A stretch of DNA of 64,000 bases from contig NC_062223.1 of the NCBI RefSeq assembly GCF_902686445.1, positions 41,324,998 through 41,388,997 of the forward strand. Direction: 5' to 3'. Shown here piece by piece: positions 8,065 to 19,090 of the stretch. Source of the stretch: Sciurus carolinensis. Lineage: Eukaryota > Chordata > Mammalia > Rodentia > Sciuridae. The translations under genes and the position numbers were made by a program. The notes beneath the pieces are model-generated. The model searched no databases. It was not told the origin of the DNA and saw only the letters and a list, made by a program, of their open reading frames with translations. Within the stretch, counting starts at the first letter, position 1, and the number at the start of each line of letters is the position of its first letter.

Positions 8065-8412
8065 TGTCCCGACCCGCGGGACATCAACACGGGACCGCAA
8101 ACCTGAGAGAGAAGGAATGAAGGGACAAGAGACGCAGGGAGAGGCAGCAAGACAGGAATTCTGATCAAGCTGCAAATTTTTATTGTTCACACAGGGGTAT
8201 TTATACTGAGGGAAGGAGGGGTGTGACAAGGTGCAGGCTGGTTGGCTGTGTTCTTCTGCTGGGTTCCTGATAGGGTGCAAATTCGCGCCGGCCGGGAGGT
8301 GAGGTTCGCGCCGCCGGGAAGGTGAAGTTTGCGCCGGCGGGAAGGGAGGGGCGCTGCTGCTTATTGTAAAGATCAGAATGTTCTCAGAATAAGAACTTCT
8401 TGGTCCCTGACA
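8065..8412 (-). repeat. 5' LTR of the provirus
   Basis: 348 bp, TG...CA, indistinguishable by eye from 2659-3006. It contains the promoter for the provirus: U3 tandem array 8275-8344, TATAAATA 8198-8205, AATAAA 8179-8184. The frame at 7969-8424 is a chance opening through the LTR and leader. Confidence 0.95.
8179..8205 (-). promoter_or_regulatory. TATA box and poly(A) signal, 5' LTR
   Basis: Same arrangement as in the 3' LTR. Here the TATA box would drive genomic RNA. The poly(A) signal is probably in U3, upstream of the start site, so it would be absent from the 5' end of the transcript and present only at the 3' end. Confidence 0.72.
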
Positions 8413-8418
8413 ATTGTC
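8413..8418. other. target-site duplication, right copy (ATTGTC)
   Basis: Exact match to 2653-2658 and directly adjoining the LTR. Confidence 0.93.
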
Positions 8419-9995
8419 ATGCATAAGGTATGGATTGAGTCACATCTTTCAAACTACTGAACCATCATTAGGGAAAACAAATAGGAAAAACATACCTTAA
8501 GAACAATTCCTCTCTTTTCCCACTCACCCACCAAAAAGCAAAGTGAGAAGAAAATGGAGATTTGTTTTGCAAGTCAAATGTCCCCAGGTGTTTTATATTC
8601 ACAGCATACAGCCATTTAAAATGATGTAGAACATTTAATGACATGGAAAAATGTTCATATATATATATATTCAGTGAGGAAAAAAAGCAGTTTACAAAAC
8701 AGTGAATATAGCATAATTAATTTTAAAGGTATATTTATGCCTAAAAGAATTGAGAAAATTTATAACGGTTATCTCTGAGGATGAGAGAAATAAATGTTTA
8801 TTCTTATTCTTTGCTTCTCCATGCTTTGTAAGTCTGCTACGTGACTAGACACTTCTTTTATAATTAAAAATGAGTTATTTAAAATGGAAGTTTCTTGCAG
8901 TTAGGCTAATAATTGAAATTAAATAAATAGCCAGAGACTATACTCTTGAGAAGGTATAAGAGCTATGAGAGCTGGAAAGTAAATTAATAATATTATTGAT
9001 ATATTGGGAACACTGATAACAGTCTTATATTTCTCTCGCAAGGCATATACTGTTATCCACATTTCACAAGAACGAAAACCAGGACTTGGAAAGCATACAT
9101 AAGTTGTGTAAATCAAATCAGGATCAAGGCAGATAAATCCCAGATTCATGTGACTTCAAAATGTTCATCATTGTCACTGTGACTTACTGCCTTAATTGAA
9201 ATACATTTCCACACAAATGGAGCTACCACATAGTCTCAGTTCTTTATAGAGAGAAGTAATGACCCCCAGCCCCAATACTAAATCAAGAGCATATTTCTAA
9301 CCCATTTTTATTCTTGCTTTTAAAAAAAATATATATGGGCATGTGTAAAATAATATTTTAATTCTTTCCATTACAATTTATGAGCATGTTATGGTTTATG
9401 ATGCATTTTTCATATCCACTCATCTCCCTGCTTGATTTATTCACTATGTAATGATAATATCAGAAATTATGTGTAAAATATTAAACTACCTGGGCCAAAA
9501 AATAAGTTATACATGAATAAAAAATGTAAACTTCTGTTCCTGTTTTGTCTCTAAATAAACCAAAGTGTTTGTATTTATAGAACTGGTTACCAGGTGATGT
9601 AAGATGTAAGAAAGATTGTTCCTCTAATGAAACACTTTCTGCCAATATTACAAATTACTGGTGTCATCATTTGCTTGTACGGCTGCCATTAGCTGACATT
9701 CAGCCTTTGTCTTGACAATTTTAAAGAAAACCACAATCAAACTCTTCTAAACTGATGTACAGTAGAGCAGGTCATTTCTGTCTTAAATTGGGAATTTCTC
9801 TTATCATTGGCAATGTTATTTATGGTGCTAAAGTCTCTCTGTTCCTACTGAACTATTTCGTACCAGCTTTTGCTAGCTCTTATGATAATGTCTGAATGTT
9901 TTACATATTCAAATGCCTCTGTAATCAACTAAGTCACTGGGATCATTTGTCAACACGTTATTGTTGATTAGGTCAAATGTGGCTTCTGACACTGG
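8419..9995. other. non-coding stretch, nothing recognised
   Basis: AT-rich, with a short TA run near 8660 and a TATATA block near 9330. No gene or nameable repeat. Confidence 0.55.
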
Positions 9996-9999
9996 AGAC

Positions 10000-10135
10000 T
10001 GGGGACTGTGGTTGAATCTTGACTATGCTACCCTTGTTTTCAATAACTTAAATTTGCTCATCTGTCAAATGGGAATTGTGATGGTGGAGTATAAAATGAG
10101 TCACTAGACATGATGCCCAGCACAGAAGCTCATGA
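10000..10135 (+). repeat. MIR SINE fragment
   Basis: Contains the MIR-like run 'tttgctcatctgtcaaatgg' followed by a degenerate 3' part ending near 'gatgcccagcac'. Confidence 0.5.
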
Positions 10136-10534
10136 AAGCATTACTCTCACTTTTATTAAAATTGTTGATCTTCAAAGATCTGATTCATCAAATGAAAACA
10201 CAACTCACCCCCTCAGAGGGGCAACCCCACAGTCTCCCTCTTTTCTCAGAAGTGCCCAGTGGGCAGGGAAGCTTGCGGCTTCAGGACATCATTGCCATGT
10301 CCACCATTTCTGTCACACCCACTGCCCATCCTCCCTGTCTTTCCAAGGCTCTCAGATCTCACATTCCCCAGGTGGTGCAGTGTATATAAGCAAAATCACA
10401 AGCATGAGTCCAGGGTGGGGCACCTTCTGCAGTGGATCACATCTTCCCTTGAGTCTGAACCAAGTGGCATTATCTTGTCAGGGTGTCAGTGGGTATCACA
10501 GCAAACATTCTCTCCTCTACTGAGATATGAGCCA
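10136..10534. other. non-coding stretch
   Basis: Several overlapping short frames exist (10110-10537), but their overlap in all phases and lack of homology argue against coding. Confidence 0.5.
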
Positions 10535-10540
10535 TAGTGC
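10535..10540. other. target-site duplication, left copy (TAGTGC)
   Basis: TAGTGC directly before the TG of the solo LTR, repeated at 11673-11678. Confidence 0.82.
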
Positions 10541-11672
10541 TGCCGGGGTCCAGCCCTAGCAGGGGTCGTAGTGGTCACAGGTGATGGAGTAGGCGTTGGC
10601 GAGGTGGAGAACAAAGCAACACAGACTCAAGGAATGGACGCTAAGTTCTAAATTTCATTTCTCCCAGCCAGCTTTTTATACATTAAAAGGTTGACAGTTA
10701 CACATGTTTTTCCAGAACAGAAAAAGATCACAAGGAAAAATAACAAAAATATCTTGTATAATCATTACTAGAGCAGGCAATGAAGTATTCTAATTATTTT
10801 TAGTAATTGCTTACTCGTGATAACCTATAACTAAACAATAAGACATATTAATATTGCTTAACTAATAACAAAGGTTAAAGCAAGTTCAGCAGGGTTGAGT
10901 AAATGTCAGTTGTGTGGCTACTGCTGTGGTTAATAAGTGCTAGACAGTTTAAGCTAACAATAATATGACATCATCTTCTACTGTGTGAACTTAACATTGA
11001 GGAAATTTTTCTCCGGGGGATAGGTGACCAATAATATTTACAGCATTTAGTAAATCCTAATCTGTAAGAAATGGAATATCTTGCACTCTTGTACGTATGC
11101 TTTCAAACCAGATTATAACATGTCCTGACTTTACATCTAAATATCCCGTGGGAGATAAAGGAGGGTCTAAATCCAGGGGCTTAAGAGGCATCCCTCTGTA
11201 AGGCTGTCATGGCTTTCCATTAATTAAATAAGCATTGTCATAAGGTGTTTTAACGAGGAACTCTATTTTCTTTATTTCTTCTGTTCCTGTTAATCATTCC
11301 TGATGGGGTTGGAGTTATTTACCTACATACTTCAGGTCATCTGAGAGTAGTCAACAGGGAATCGGCAGCTAGAATCTATTTTTGTACTTTCTCATGACAT
11401 TCTTGATTACACAAAGTTTCATTACAAATGACTAAATCCGAAATCACTGTTCCATTAGAAGTCTGTTTTTTATGTTTTAACCCTGGTTCTGTTAAGACCT
11501 CTGTTTTCAGGGAAAACACATAAAATATTAATAGTAAACCTACACATATTAAGCAAGCAAGGAAGGAAAGTCCGCAACCGAATTCCCAATACAATGAGAC
11601 TTTGCAAAAAACACCTTTATTACTCAGTGGAATCCTTGTCAAGCACTGAGGGGAATTGCAGGTGGCGTAACA
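10541..11672 (-). mobile_element. MMTV-like betaretroviral solo LTR (1132 bp) with a coding-type U3
   Basis: On the minus strand it runs TGTTACGCC ... GGACCCCGGCA, with TG...CA ends and a perfect 6-bp duplication (TAGTGC) outside both. No primer site or gag follows, so it is a solo LTR left by recombination. At 1.1 kb it is about three times longer than the other class II LTRs in the window. The extra length is a decayed reading frame in U3 (11057-11673). The promoter part has TATAAAAA (10673-10680). A TGTTCT half-site (10714-10719), the core of steroid-receptor elements, lies about 35 bases upstream of it. Long LTRs with an internal frame are characteristic of mouse mammary tumour virus. Assignment to that lineage rests on layout and partial frame similarity, not on a database match. 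Confidence 0.75.
10673..10680 (-). promoter_or_regulatory. TATA box of the MMTV-like LTR
   Basis: TATAAAAA at the expected distance (about 130 bases) from the LTR 3' end. I found no standard AATAAA between it and the end. Confidence 0.65.
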
Positions 11673-11673
11673 T
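11057..11673 (-). pseudogene. decayed superantigen (Sag)-like frame in U3
   Basis: Three segments in three phases. (a) An ATG spanning the LTR edge, MLRHLQFPSVLDKDSTE, then stops. (b) An open stretch to 11376 with a short Cys-containing N-terminus, one membrane span (about residues 33-57 of the 101-residue frame read from 11681) and two N-glycosylation sequons (NGT 76-78, NET 87-89), i.e. a type II glycoprotein layout. (c) About 11293-11060, broken by TGA at 11209-11207, reading QPYRG, later PLDLDPPLSPTGYLDV and VQDIPF, with a stop at 11059-11057. MMTV Sag is a type II glycoprotein encoded at this place, and segment c recalls the spacing of conserved residues in its membrane-distal domain. 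Sag would bridge MHC class II and T-cell receptor V-beta. This copy is clearly non-functional. Alternative: an unrelated LTR-encoded membrane protein. Confidence 0.55.
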
Positions 11674-11678
11674 AGTGC
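11673..11678. other. target-site duplication, right copy (TAGTGC)
   Basis: Exact repeat of 10535-10540 directly after the terminal CA. The match extends to eight bases (CATAGTGC) only because the host base pair before the left copy is CA by chance. Confidence 0.82.
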
Positions 11679-12229
11679 CATCTGCCATGTCCTGATGCAG
11701 TCAGAAGGTCCTTCCCAGAGCTAAGCAAATGTCAGAGTGATGCTCTTAAACTTCACAAATGTGAGCTAAATGAATCTCTTTTCTTTATAAAGTACTGAGT
11801 CTCAGATGTTTTGTTGTAGCAACAGAAAATGGACAAGGACAGTTGGAGGAAGGTATCAAAGGAAAAAGCTAAGAGCTGGATGGGTTTCTAAACTTCTCCT
11901 GACCCTCCTTCAGTGGGTGCCAACTACCTCTTGGGGAAACATTTGATATTGTACCCCAATTCTCCCATCATCCCCTTTGACTCCCCAGTCTGCCATTCTT
12001 CTATTGATCAAATATAAATTGAGTACCTATTGTGTACCTGGCATTGTAGTTGGCAAGGTGTAAGTAGTCATAATTAAAGCAAAATAAAATAAATATAAAA
12101 CAGGAATATCTGCAATGTGCATTGTAAAGGAAGGAGACAACCTCAAAATACGATTTTATTTCAATATGAAAGTCTCATTCGAATAATGCTTAAGACCTCG
12201 TGCATTAAATGAAAACAAGTCTAGCATCT
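11679..12229. other. non-coding stretch, nothing recognised
   Basis: AT-rich, no open frame of note and no repeat assigned. Confidence 0.5.
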
Positions 12230-12722
12230 TAGTAAGGGTTCTCTGGAGAAACAGACTATCACTCTATCTAGCTAGCTAGCTATCAATATATACATATATA
12301 TATTTACATATGTGAGTGATTTATTGTAAGAAATTGGTTGATGTGATTGTGGAGCCTGAGAAAGCCCACCATCTGCCATCTTGCAAGCAAGAAGCCCTAG
12401 AAAACTGATGGTTTAGTTTAGAGAACCAGAGGGGTCATGATGAAGGTAGGAGAAGACTAATGTCCCACCTCAAGCATTGAGAGAGAGAAAGACGGAAGGG
12501 CACAGATTCTCACAGATTCTCCTCTTGCTTTTTGTTCTGTTCAGCCCTCAACGGATTGTGTGATGCCCTCTCACATTGGGGAGATCCATTTGGTTTGCTC
12601 AGTCCACTGATTCAAATTCTAACCTCACCTAAAATTTCCCTCATAGACATACCCAGAAATAATGTTTCCTCTGCACATCCCATATCCCAGTAAATTTGAT
12701 GTGAAATTAACCCTAACATCTG
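12230..12722. repeat. old interspersed repeat, family not assigned
   Basis: Starts 'agggttctctggagaaacag', contains a CTAG/TATA-rich patch (12266-12305), then 'ctcaacggattgtgtgatgc' and 'aacatctggg'. I recall this layout from a common old mammalian repeat but cannot name it safely. Confidence 0.45.
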
Positions 12723-12834
12723 GGATAGGAGTATTTAGCACCAGGATAAGGTATCAGTTTTTTAGAGATAGAAAAGATTTTTTTGCAGGAGTATACTACA
12801 TTGCAGGTAGATAAGGAAGAATGTATAATGGAGT

Positions 12835-12966
12835 TTGATTTTATTTTTTGAGATAGGCTCTCACTACATTGCACAGACTGGTCTAGAACTCATGGGCTCA
12901 AGCAATCCTACTGCATCGGCTTCCTGAGTAGCTGGATTAGAAGTGTGTGCCACCCTCCCTGGTTTT
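12835..12966 (-). repeat. B1/7SL-type SINE monomer
   Basis: In reverse: T-rich tail, then 'gagataggctctcac', 'ctggtctagaactcatgggc', 'cctgagtagctgg', ending near 'ctggtttt'. 7SL-derived and fairly diverged. Confidence 0.7.
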
Positions 12967-13470
12967 AGTAGACCATCTAGTGTCTCCCTGGCTCTAGTCT
13001 TGCTTCCTTCTAATTCAGTGGAGGTTGCAGTCTTTCTAAAGGACAAATAAATCGAATAAGGTCACTTCTTTGCTGACATCCCTCCTCTGCTCACCAGAAT
13101 CCACTGACAGCTTGTGAATAGTTTCTGAGACTCTCTAGTTCCGGCCACATGTGCTGATCACCTGCAGCTTGCATCCAGGTTCCTCCTCACATTCCTACCA
13201 CCCTGAATTTCCCTAGGACGTTGTTTCTATGTAAGTTATTTCCACTGCATGGAATGTCCTCCTTCTCCTCCACTCCTTTCCCACTTTTTGAAAGCAGAGT
13301 CTTAAATGTGTTTTCCTTGGGGAGTATCGCCCAGGCCCTTCAGACTTAGCTAACACTAGTGTTCTGTACTTCCAGATCTAGGGCACTTAGCTCCATTGTA
13401 ACTCTTGTGACTTTGTCTCCCACTAGAGGATGGAAACAGCATGTTTTCACTTCTGAATGCTGGGTTCCTA

Positions 13471-13648
13471 ACAGAAGGGTCCACAGACTTTTTTCTGTAA
13501 AAGGCCAGATAGTGTATCTTGGACTTGGAGGTCACAAGGGCTCTTTTGCAAATACTACACTCTGCCACTATAGTGTGAAAGCAGCTATAAATCATATTAA
13601 ATGAGTGGATAAGGCTGTGTTCCATTAAACCTTTATGTAGTGGGCCAA
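13471..13648. repeat. hAT (Charlie-type) DNA transposon fossil
   Basis: 'gtccacagacttttttctgt', 'aaaggccagatagtgtatct', 'gtgaaagcagc', 'ggctgtgttccattaaac' form the pattern of a common short non-autonomous hAT element. Family name not assigned. Confidence 0.6.
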
Positions 13649-14004
13649 CCCCAGGACCCTAACAGAATGTGCAGCACACAGTCGATGTAGGGTGGCTACC
13701 TACCAAAGCAGATCCCTCTGCCCCTTATTCTGAAGGGAGGGTATAATCCAGTTTCATTGATTGATAGAGCTTTCATCCTATCCCCATACTCCTATATAAA
13801 ATTTAATGTGTTCTAGAAGGGGGTCTGAATTTGCATGAGAGCAGAGAGGCCTTCTGGGAGGCAAAGTGTCAAGACTTTTACCTCTTTTCTCTATGATTCA
13901 AATGGATTGAACTGTCAAAACATAAGAGAGAACAGAACACATAGGAAAGACCTAGGGTGTCCCTGATCGAGGTCTTATGACAGGAAAGATCTAACAAGTC
14001 CCCT
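13649..14004. other. non-coding stretch, nothing recognised
   Basis: No gene or nameable repeat seen. Confidence 0.45.
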
Positions 14005-14017
14005 GAGAGAGAGAGAG

Positions 14018-14064
<47 letters not shown>

Positions 14065-14066
14065 AA
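14005..14066 (+). repeat. (GA)n-(GAAA)n microsatellite
   Basis: Eight GA units pass into about eleven AAAG units without interruption. Confidence 0.95.
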
Positions 14067-15955
14067 ATCCTAAGTGAAAAGATGTTGTTTCTGGATTTGC
14101 CAAAAAACTAACTCTAGAACATCTCCAAACCATGTATTCTACCAACATGTACATTTGTAATCTCCAGGTAATGAGAGTTGAACTATTTGGAAAATCTGCC
14201 TAAATAAACTGCTCTTTTATTGAGTCAACTTTAGCATAAGTGTTACTAAGGATGTTTTTTTTCACTGGACATCAATTACATGCATAGTAGAGAACAGGTC
14301 TTTGGACACACAGACAGAACCTGGACTAACTTCCTGGATTCAGTTAACATCCCAAGTTCTGATAGCTATCATGAGAAGATCACCCTGAGAGGAAAAGACC
14401 ATATTTCCTGTTCCTTCCTCTAAATAAATAGGATACTGAATATTACCTCTTGATGCATCCTTCCAAATTACATTTATTTGCCCTAACGAACTAATGATTC
14501 AGGCTCCCCCTAAACAAACTTATCAGTGTCTTTTGTATGATCATGTCAGTGAATGATGGAACACATGGATCATGCTAGAAAACTGTCAGAAACAGAATTC
14601 CAAACTTTGAGCTTCAAGAGGTTCTAAATCGCATGCCCCTGAGAGTTTCCTCTGACTTGACTTTTTGCTTATACCTTGCATGATTTTGTGCACCGTGATG
14701 TGAAAGGCATGGCAACCTGGTTACATGAGAGTTGACACAAGCTAACAGCTTTTTAGAAATTTCTTTTTCACCCCTGATGAACACAAGTTCACAGTCCACA
14801 GGCCCCTGCAACCCAAATATCACTACGGTAATGCTTTTGGCATAGCATTCAATATCTTTCTCCAAAACTGTCAAGACCAAAGCAGTGACAGCGTTACATT
14901 TCATTACAGTGTGTCTGTCAAGTATAACCCAATTGTTTTGCTCAGTGGCCATTAAATCTGTCAGTCAGTCTTCACAGGTTTCTCTGAGCCACCCTACCCC
15001 TTCCCTCCTCCAACCTGCAACACCATGAAAAACATCCCACCAAGCTCTATCACAGGGAATCACATAAATATTAAAAAGACAGAAGGGATGATCAGAATAG
15101 ACATTTGATATTATGGGATTTGTAAATCAATTTAGGAACTGTGTGTGATATACGCTATAGGAATCAAGAGGCAATAACCGTTTTATGGGGGAAGATCATA
15201 AACCTGTCAAATGCTTTACCCCATGAGCGTAAGAGACTGTTCCAGTGCCAAAAATGATGCTGTCACAGAACTTCATACAAAAAAGCTAAGGCATTTCTAA
15301 TTGTACTGTCTTTTTAAGGCCCCCCCCCCTCCAAAAAAAGAATTTCATTTTTTCTGACATTTTTAATATGGTCATATATACAGTGGGGTAGAAAGAAGTA
15401 ACTTTCCCTCCGTGGACCAGCAGAGATAGATGCCACAATTTTGACTCCGTGGTATCCCAGAATTCCTGAAGCCAGCATTTCCAGATTCCATGGCATGTCT
15501 TTTTAATCACCGGTCTCTGTATTCCCATCAAGGACTTTTGGCATCTGAACATGCTTCTGCTTTTCCAGAAAGCCATGTGGAATGTTCTACTGTGATACAG
15601 CAGTACAAGAGCTCTGGAGACATCATGAAAACATACAGAACAAATGTCTCACTGCATGAAGCGTGTGGACAGGACAAGAGCCTCTTCTGTGTCGGAATTA
15701 TGCTTTGTGGACAGAATGCTATCAGTTTTCAGCACTCCTTCCCATCTGCACTGGTGTCTTGACAGGTTCTGAGTCTATCAGGGTGAGACTCAGACATTCA
15801 CAAAAGCTGTTTGACCTTGGGCAAACACCCAGAGAATCCATCCAGGCAACCAGGATACTGGTACCTGCCACTCCACCTAACAGGAAGTGGGTAATCTAAA
15901 ATGCAAAAACAGACTTAAATGCATTCTTAACTGTGGAAATAAAGCAGAATGATGC
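14067..15955. other. non-coding stretch with a C10 run
   Basis: A mononucleotide run of ten C at 15320-15329, followed by A-rich DNA. Short frames at 14614-14952 and 15286-15576 (minus) lack recognisable homology. Confidence 0.5.
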
Positions 15956-15957
15956 AT

Positions 15958-16142
15958 CAGGCAGAACAGGGACTCTGGAACCAAAACCACTTGGGTTAGA
16001 CTCCTGACTTACTTTTGGGTAACTAGGGATGATATGTTTCCTCTCTCTGAGTTTCAGTGCAAGGAGACAATAATAATTATCTCACAGGGTTCTTGCAAGT
16101 AAATATGCTGCTTAGTGCAGAGTAAATACATAATACATGAAT
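15958..16142 (+). repeat. MIR SINE fossil
   Basis: 'gggactctggaaccaaaacc', 'cttgggttagactcctgac', 'ctctctctgagtttcagtg', 'aataataattatctcacagg' follow MIR order closely. Confidence 0.75.
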
Positions 16143-16346
16143 ATATTTTTAAAGTGGGGTTTAAAAATAAAGTAGATTTAAAATATGGGTTCAAACCCTC
16201 ATGTTTAACCAGAAGTCTTTGTTACTCATTTTCTAAGTTTGCCTTTGTGATTTATTCATTTTGGGGTTGGTAAAAATGGGCTAGCATTGTCTTATCCTTT
16301 ATTGAGGATATGATCTCCCAGAGGATTCACTACTCCATAAGATGCC

Positions 16347-16781
16347 TGTTTTAGTCAGCTTTGCATTGCTATGACCAAAAGACCTGACAAGAACAACTTA
16401 GAGGAGGAAAAGTTTATTTGGGTTCATGGTTTCAGAGGTCTCAGTCCATGATTGGCTGACTCCAATGCTCTGGACATAAGGTAAGGCAAACATCATGGCA
16501 GAAGGGCGTCACAGAGGAAAGAAGTTCAGGATGTGACAACTAGGAAGCTGAGAGAGAGCTTCACTCACTAGGGACGAAATATAAAATCCAAAGCCATAAT
16601 ACCAGTGACCCACTTCTTCCAGGCACACCTTACCTGCTTTCCTACAGTTACCACCCAGTCAATCTATGCCAGTGAATCAATCCACTGATTAGGTTAAAGA
16701 TCTCATAATTTCATCTCTGAACATTCTTGCATTGTCTCACAAATGAGATTTTGGGGGACACCTCATATCTAAACCATAAAA
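16347..16781 (-). repeat. MaLR (MST/THE1-like) solo LTR, copy A
   Basis: Starts TGTTTTAGTCAGCTTTGC and ends near CATATCTAAACCATA. Strongly similar along its length to 59592-60018. On the minus strand it has AATAAACTTTTCC-type poly(A) sequence. A target duplication is not clear. Confidence 0.8.
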
Positions 16782-18890
16782 TTACCTTGTGTAAAGTTGA
16801 AAAGGTTGTCACCTCTAAACAGACACAGCCATGTGGGGAAGAGCTTAGATTTCAGTTCCCAGTAGCCACCTCAACCAAGGAACTTCTGCAAGATACCAAC
16901 ACACAGTGACTCTGAGGATAATGATGTTGCATGATACCTTATGAAAGCACAGGTAAGAAGCAAGCTAGAAAATCAAAACATTAGAGGATAATGTGCTTCT
17001 TCAAAGAGTTACCATCCACAGGGTACCCCCTGAGTTTGCTCAGTTACATTGTCAAAAAGTTACCCAAGTGTCTGGTAGTTCTTACTTAAAAGACCAGTCT
17101 CCATTTAAAATGATGTTTCTCTCTGATCAATTCTCCATGAAGAAATCTTAGCTCCCAACTGACATTCTACAGAGCTCCCAGGTTCCCTACCAATCTTGTT
17201 TGAGAGCATCAAAATAAATAATGCATTATTTTTAATTCATTGTTTCCCTAGTGACTGTGCAAAAATTAGTCCCTGCTTTGGACCAAAAGAAGAGAAAAGA
17301 TGAAGAGAGTCAAAATATCAAAGTCCTTAATATATTGAGATAACTCATTTTTCTTGCTTAACCCAAAAAGATCATGTCATAACCCAAAAAATTCTAAAAC
17401 CTAAAAAGAGTGTTAACAGACTCATTATTCTTTCCCTGTCTGTAGACATTTGCTCAAACCTTTCTCTTCACATATTCTCCAAAAAGAAGTCAAGTTCAAA
17501 CCAGTGACCAAACAAGGGCTTTATGCATCTCGGTTCATACATTACACATATCTCAGAATATCTACCAGAGCAAAGAGTCCACCACCAAACTGATGGGTGT
17601 GTCCCAAAGCGGGAGGCAGAATTGAACCTGATCTTTCATTTGAAGAAGGCCTCAACACTGCCATACCAGGTCAAATGGGTAGACGTTTCCTCTGAAGATG
17701 TCAAATTGATTTAAAGTGCTGCAAATGAGGTGGCTTAAGGGCTCAGTGAAGCTTCCAAAGTGCTAGCCATTTTACACCACTATCCAATACAGGAAGCATC
17801 TCATTAGGGATACCTACAATCAACTCGAATGGGTAATTCATCTTTGCACTCAATCATGCTGACAGCTACATGGATTATTTTTAATCAGTTTCCCTATCCC
17901 ATCCACAACAAGTTACAGGAAGGAGTTCATAGCATCCTGGCTCAGCCATGCAGTAGTGAATGACAGGGATAGTGCTTATTCAGCAGCTGGCACCTGCACC
18001 TGCTAAAAAGCTTCTTCAGTGCCCCTCTGAGGAAGGACATTGTTACTATTCCCATTTTATAGATTGACTAGTGACCGTAAGCAATTAATCAGGTTTACTT
18101 AACTAATATTTTACCCCATTCTGGTTTAGTTTGTCTGAGGTTGAATCAAGTCACCTTAGATTCATCTAGTCTCTTTCAACCTATTGAGTCATCAATTATA
18201 TTAAAAGCTTGCATTTGATAAAGTCTAAAGTAATTTTCAAAAATATTATTGATTTTATGATTATTCCCAAGTCATAACTAAAAAGTTCTGGAGACAAATC
18301 CAAGTGGACAATAAACACAGCAATGCAGTCAAGATCATCAATGTCCAATAAAAACTTCCTACAATACTGAGATGTTCTGTGATTCATTGTCCAATACACA
18401 TCCATGTTTAGCAGACACTTGAAATATAGTTGGTGATACTAAAAAAACAGAATTTTAAATTGTATTTAATTTTAACTCATGTAAATTCAAATTGAAATAC
18501 CTACATGTTCCTATTGGCTAGTATTAAATAGGATGTAAGTCTTCCAGAGACTGATAAGGCGGAAGAGTAAAAAACTGGAATTTTTAGGATGTAAGGGTCT
18601 GCTTTTCTATAGCGTAGCTATAGTTCAAAATTGTTCATGTCAGAGGCCCTAGACTAGGTTGACATATTCCTCCTAATCCATTTCAGATAAGACCATGGTT
18701 TTAGCAAGAAGAAATCTCCTTACGCCAGCTTTTTAGGTAAGAGTTCCATCCATACATAGTTACCATATAATTTACACCAAAATTGTGACACTTTTGACTG
18801 TGAACAGGGCCAACAACGACTATACCAGGGAAACAAGCGTATGCCAGGATCATCCTAGGCAAGTTTGGTCAGAGTCACCATGACTCAAGA
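16782..18890. other. non-coding stretch, nothing recognised
   Basis: No gene. Short frames (16727-16909, 17523-17714, 18196-18405) have no support. Confidence 0.5.
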
Positions 18891-18892
18891 GA

Positions 18893-19090
18893 TCTCAATA
18901 CGTGTTCATTCTCTGTGCAGACATGATGGAGGGGCAGCAAAGAACTAGTTCAGACAGAGTAAGGAAGTCTGTCTGAGGGAGACCTTTCAATAAGGAATTT
19001 TATGCAAAGGAGCCACACTAGCAACACCATGGAAAAGAACTTTCTTGGCAGAGGAAAGAGCAAATTCTCTGGCTTTGGGATCCTGCAAGG
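18893..19090 (-). repeat. L2 LINE fragment
   Basis: 'gagacctttcaataaggaat' and 'ctttcttggcagaggaaaga' match the reverse-strand L2 pattern. Similar to 19857-20350. Confidence 0.5.

Larger units (their letters stand above)
2659..8412 (-). mobile_element. defective type-D-like betaretroviral (ERVK, class II) provirus
   Basis: A 5754-bp provirus on the minus strand. Order 5' to 3': LTR 8065-8412, primer site 8048-8062, splice donor 7917-7925, gag remnants 7908-7275, pro to 6514, pol 6523-3849 (one frameshift), env TM remnant 3886-3281, CTE-like element about 3275-3128, polypurine tract 3007-3019, LTR 2659-3006. It is flanked by the 6-bp duplication ATTGTC, the usual size for betaretroviruses. 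The tRNA-Lys1,2-type primer site, G-patch after protease, gamma-type TM and CTE together point to the Mason-Pfizer / type-D branch rather than to intracisternal A particles. Most of capsid and all or nearly all of SU are missing, so no particle can be made from this copy alone. Confidence 0.95.

Noticed and set aside
2659..8412. Assignment of the provirus to intracisternal A particles
   Set aside because: The LTR size and class fit, but the primer site is of the tRNA-Lys1,2 type rather than tRNA-Phe, and a CX6CC TM with a CTE points to the type-D branch.
10541..10996. A shorter 456-bp LTR with a separate ERV internal fragment upstream
   Set aside because: I first read TTAACA at 10991-10996 as the LTR edge, but the perfect TAGTGC duplication and TG...CA ends at 10541 and 11672 show that the whole 1132 bp is one LTR.
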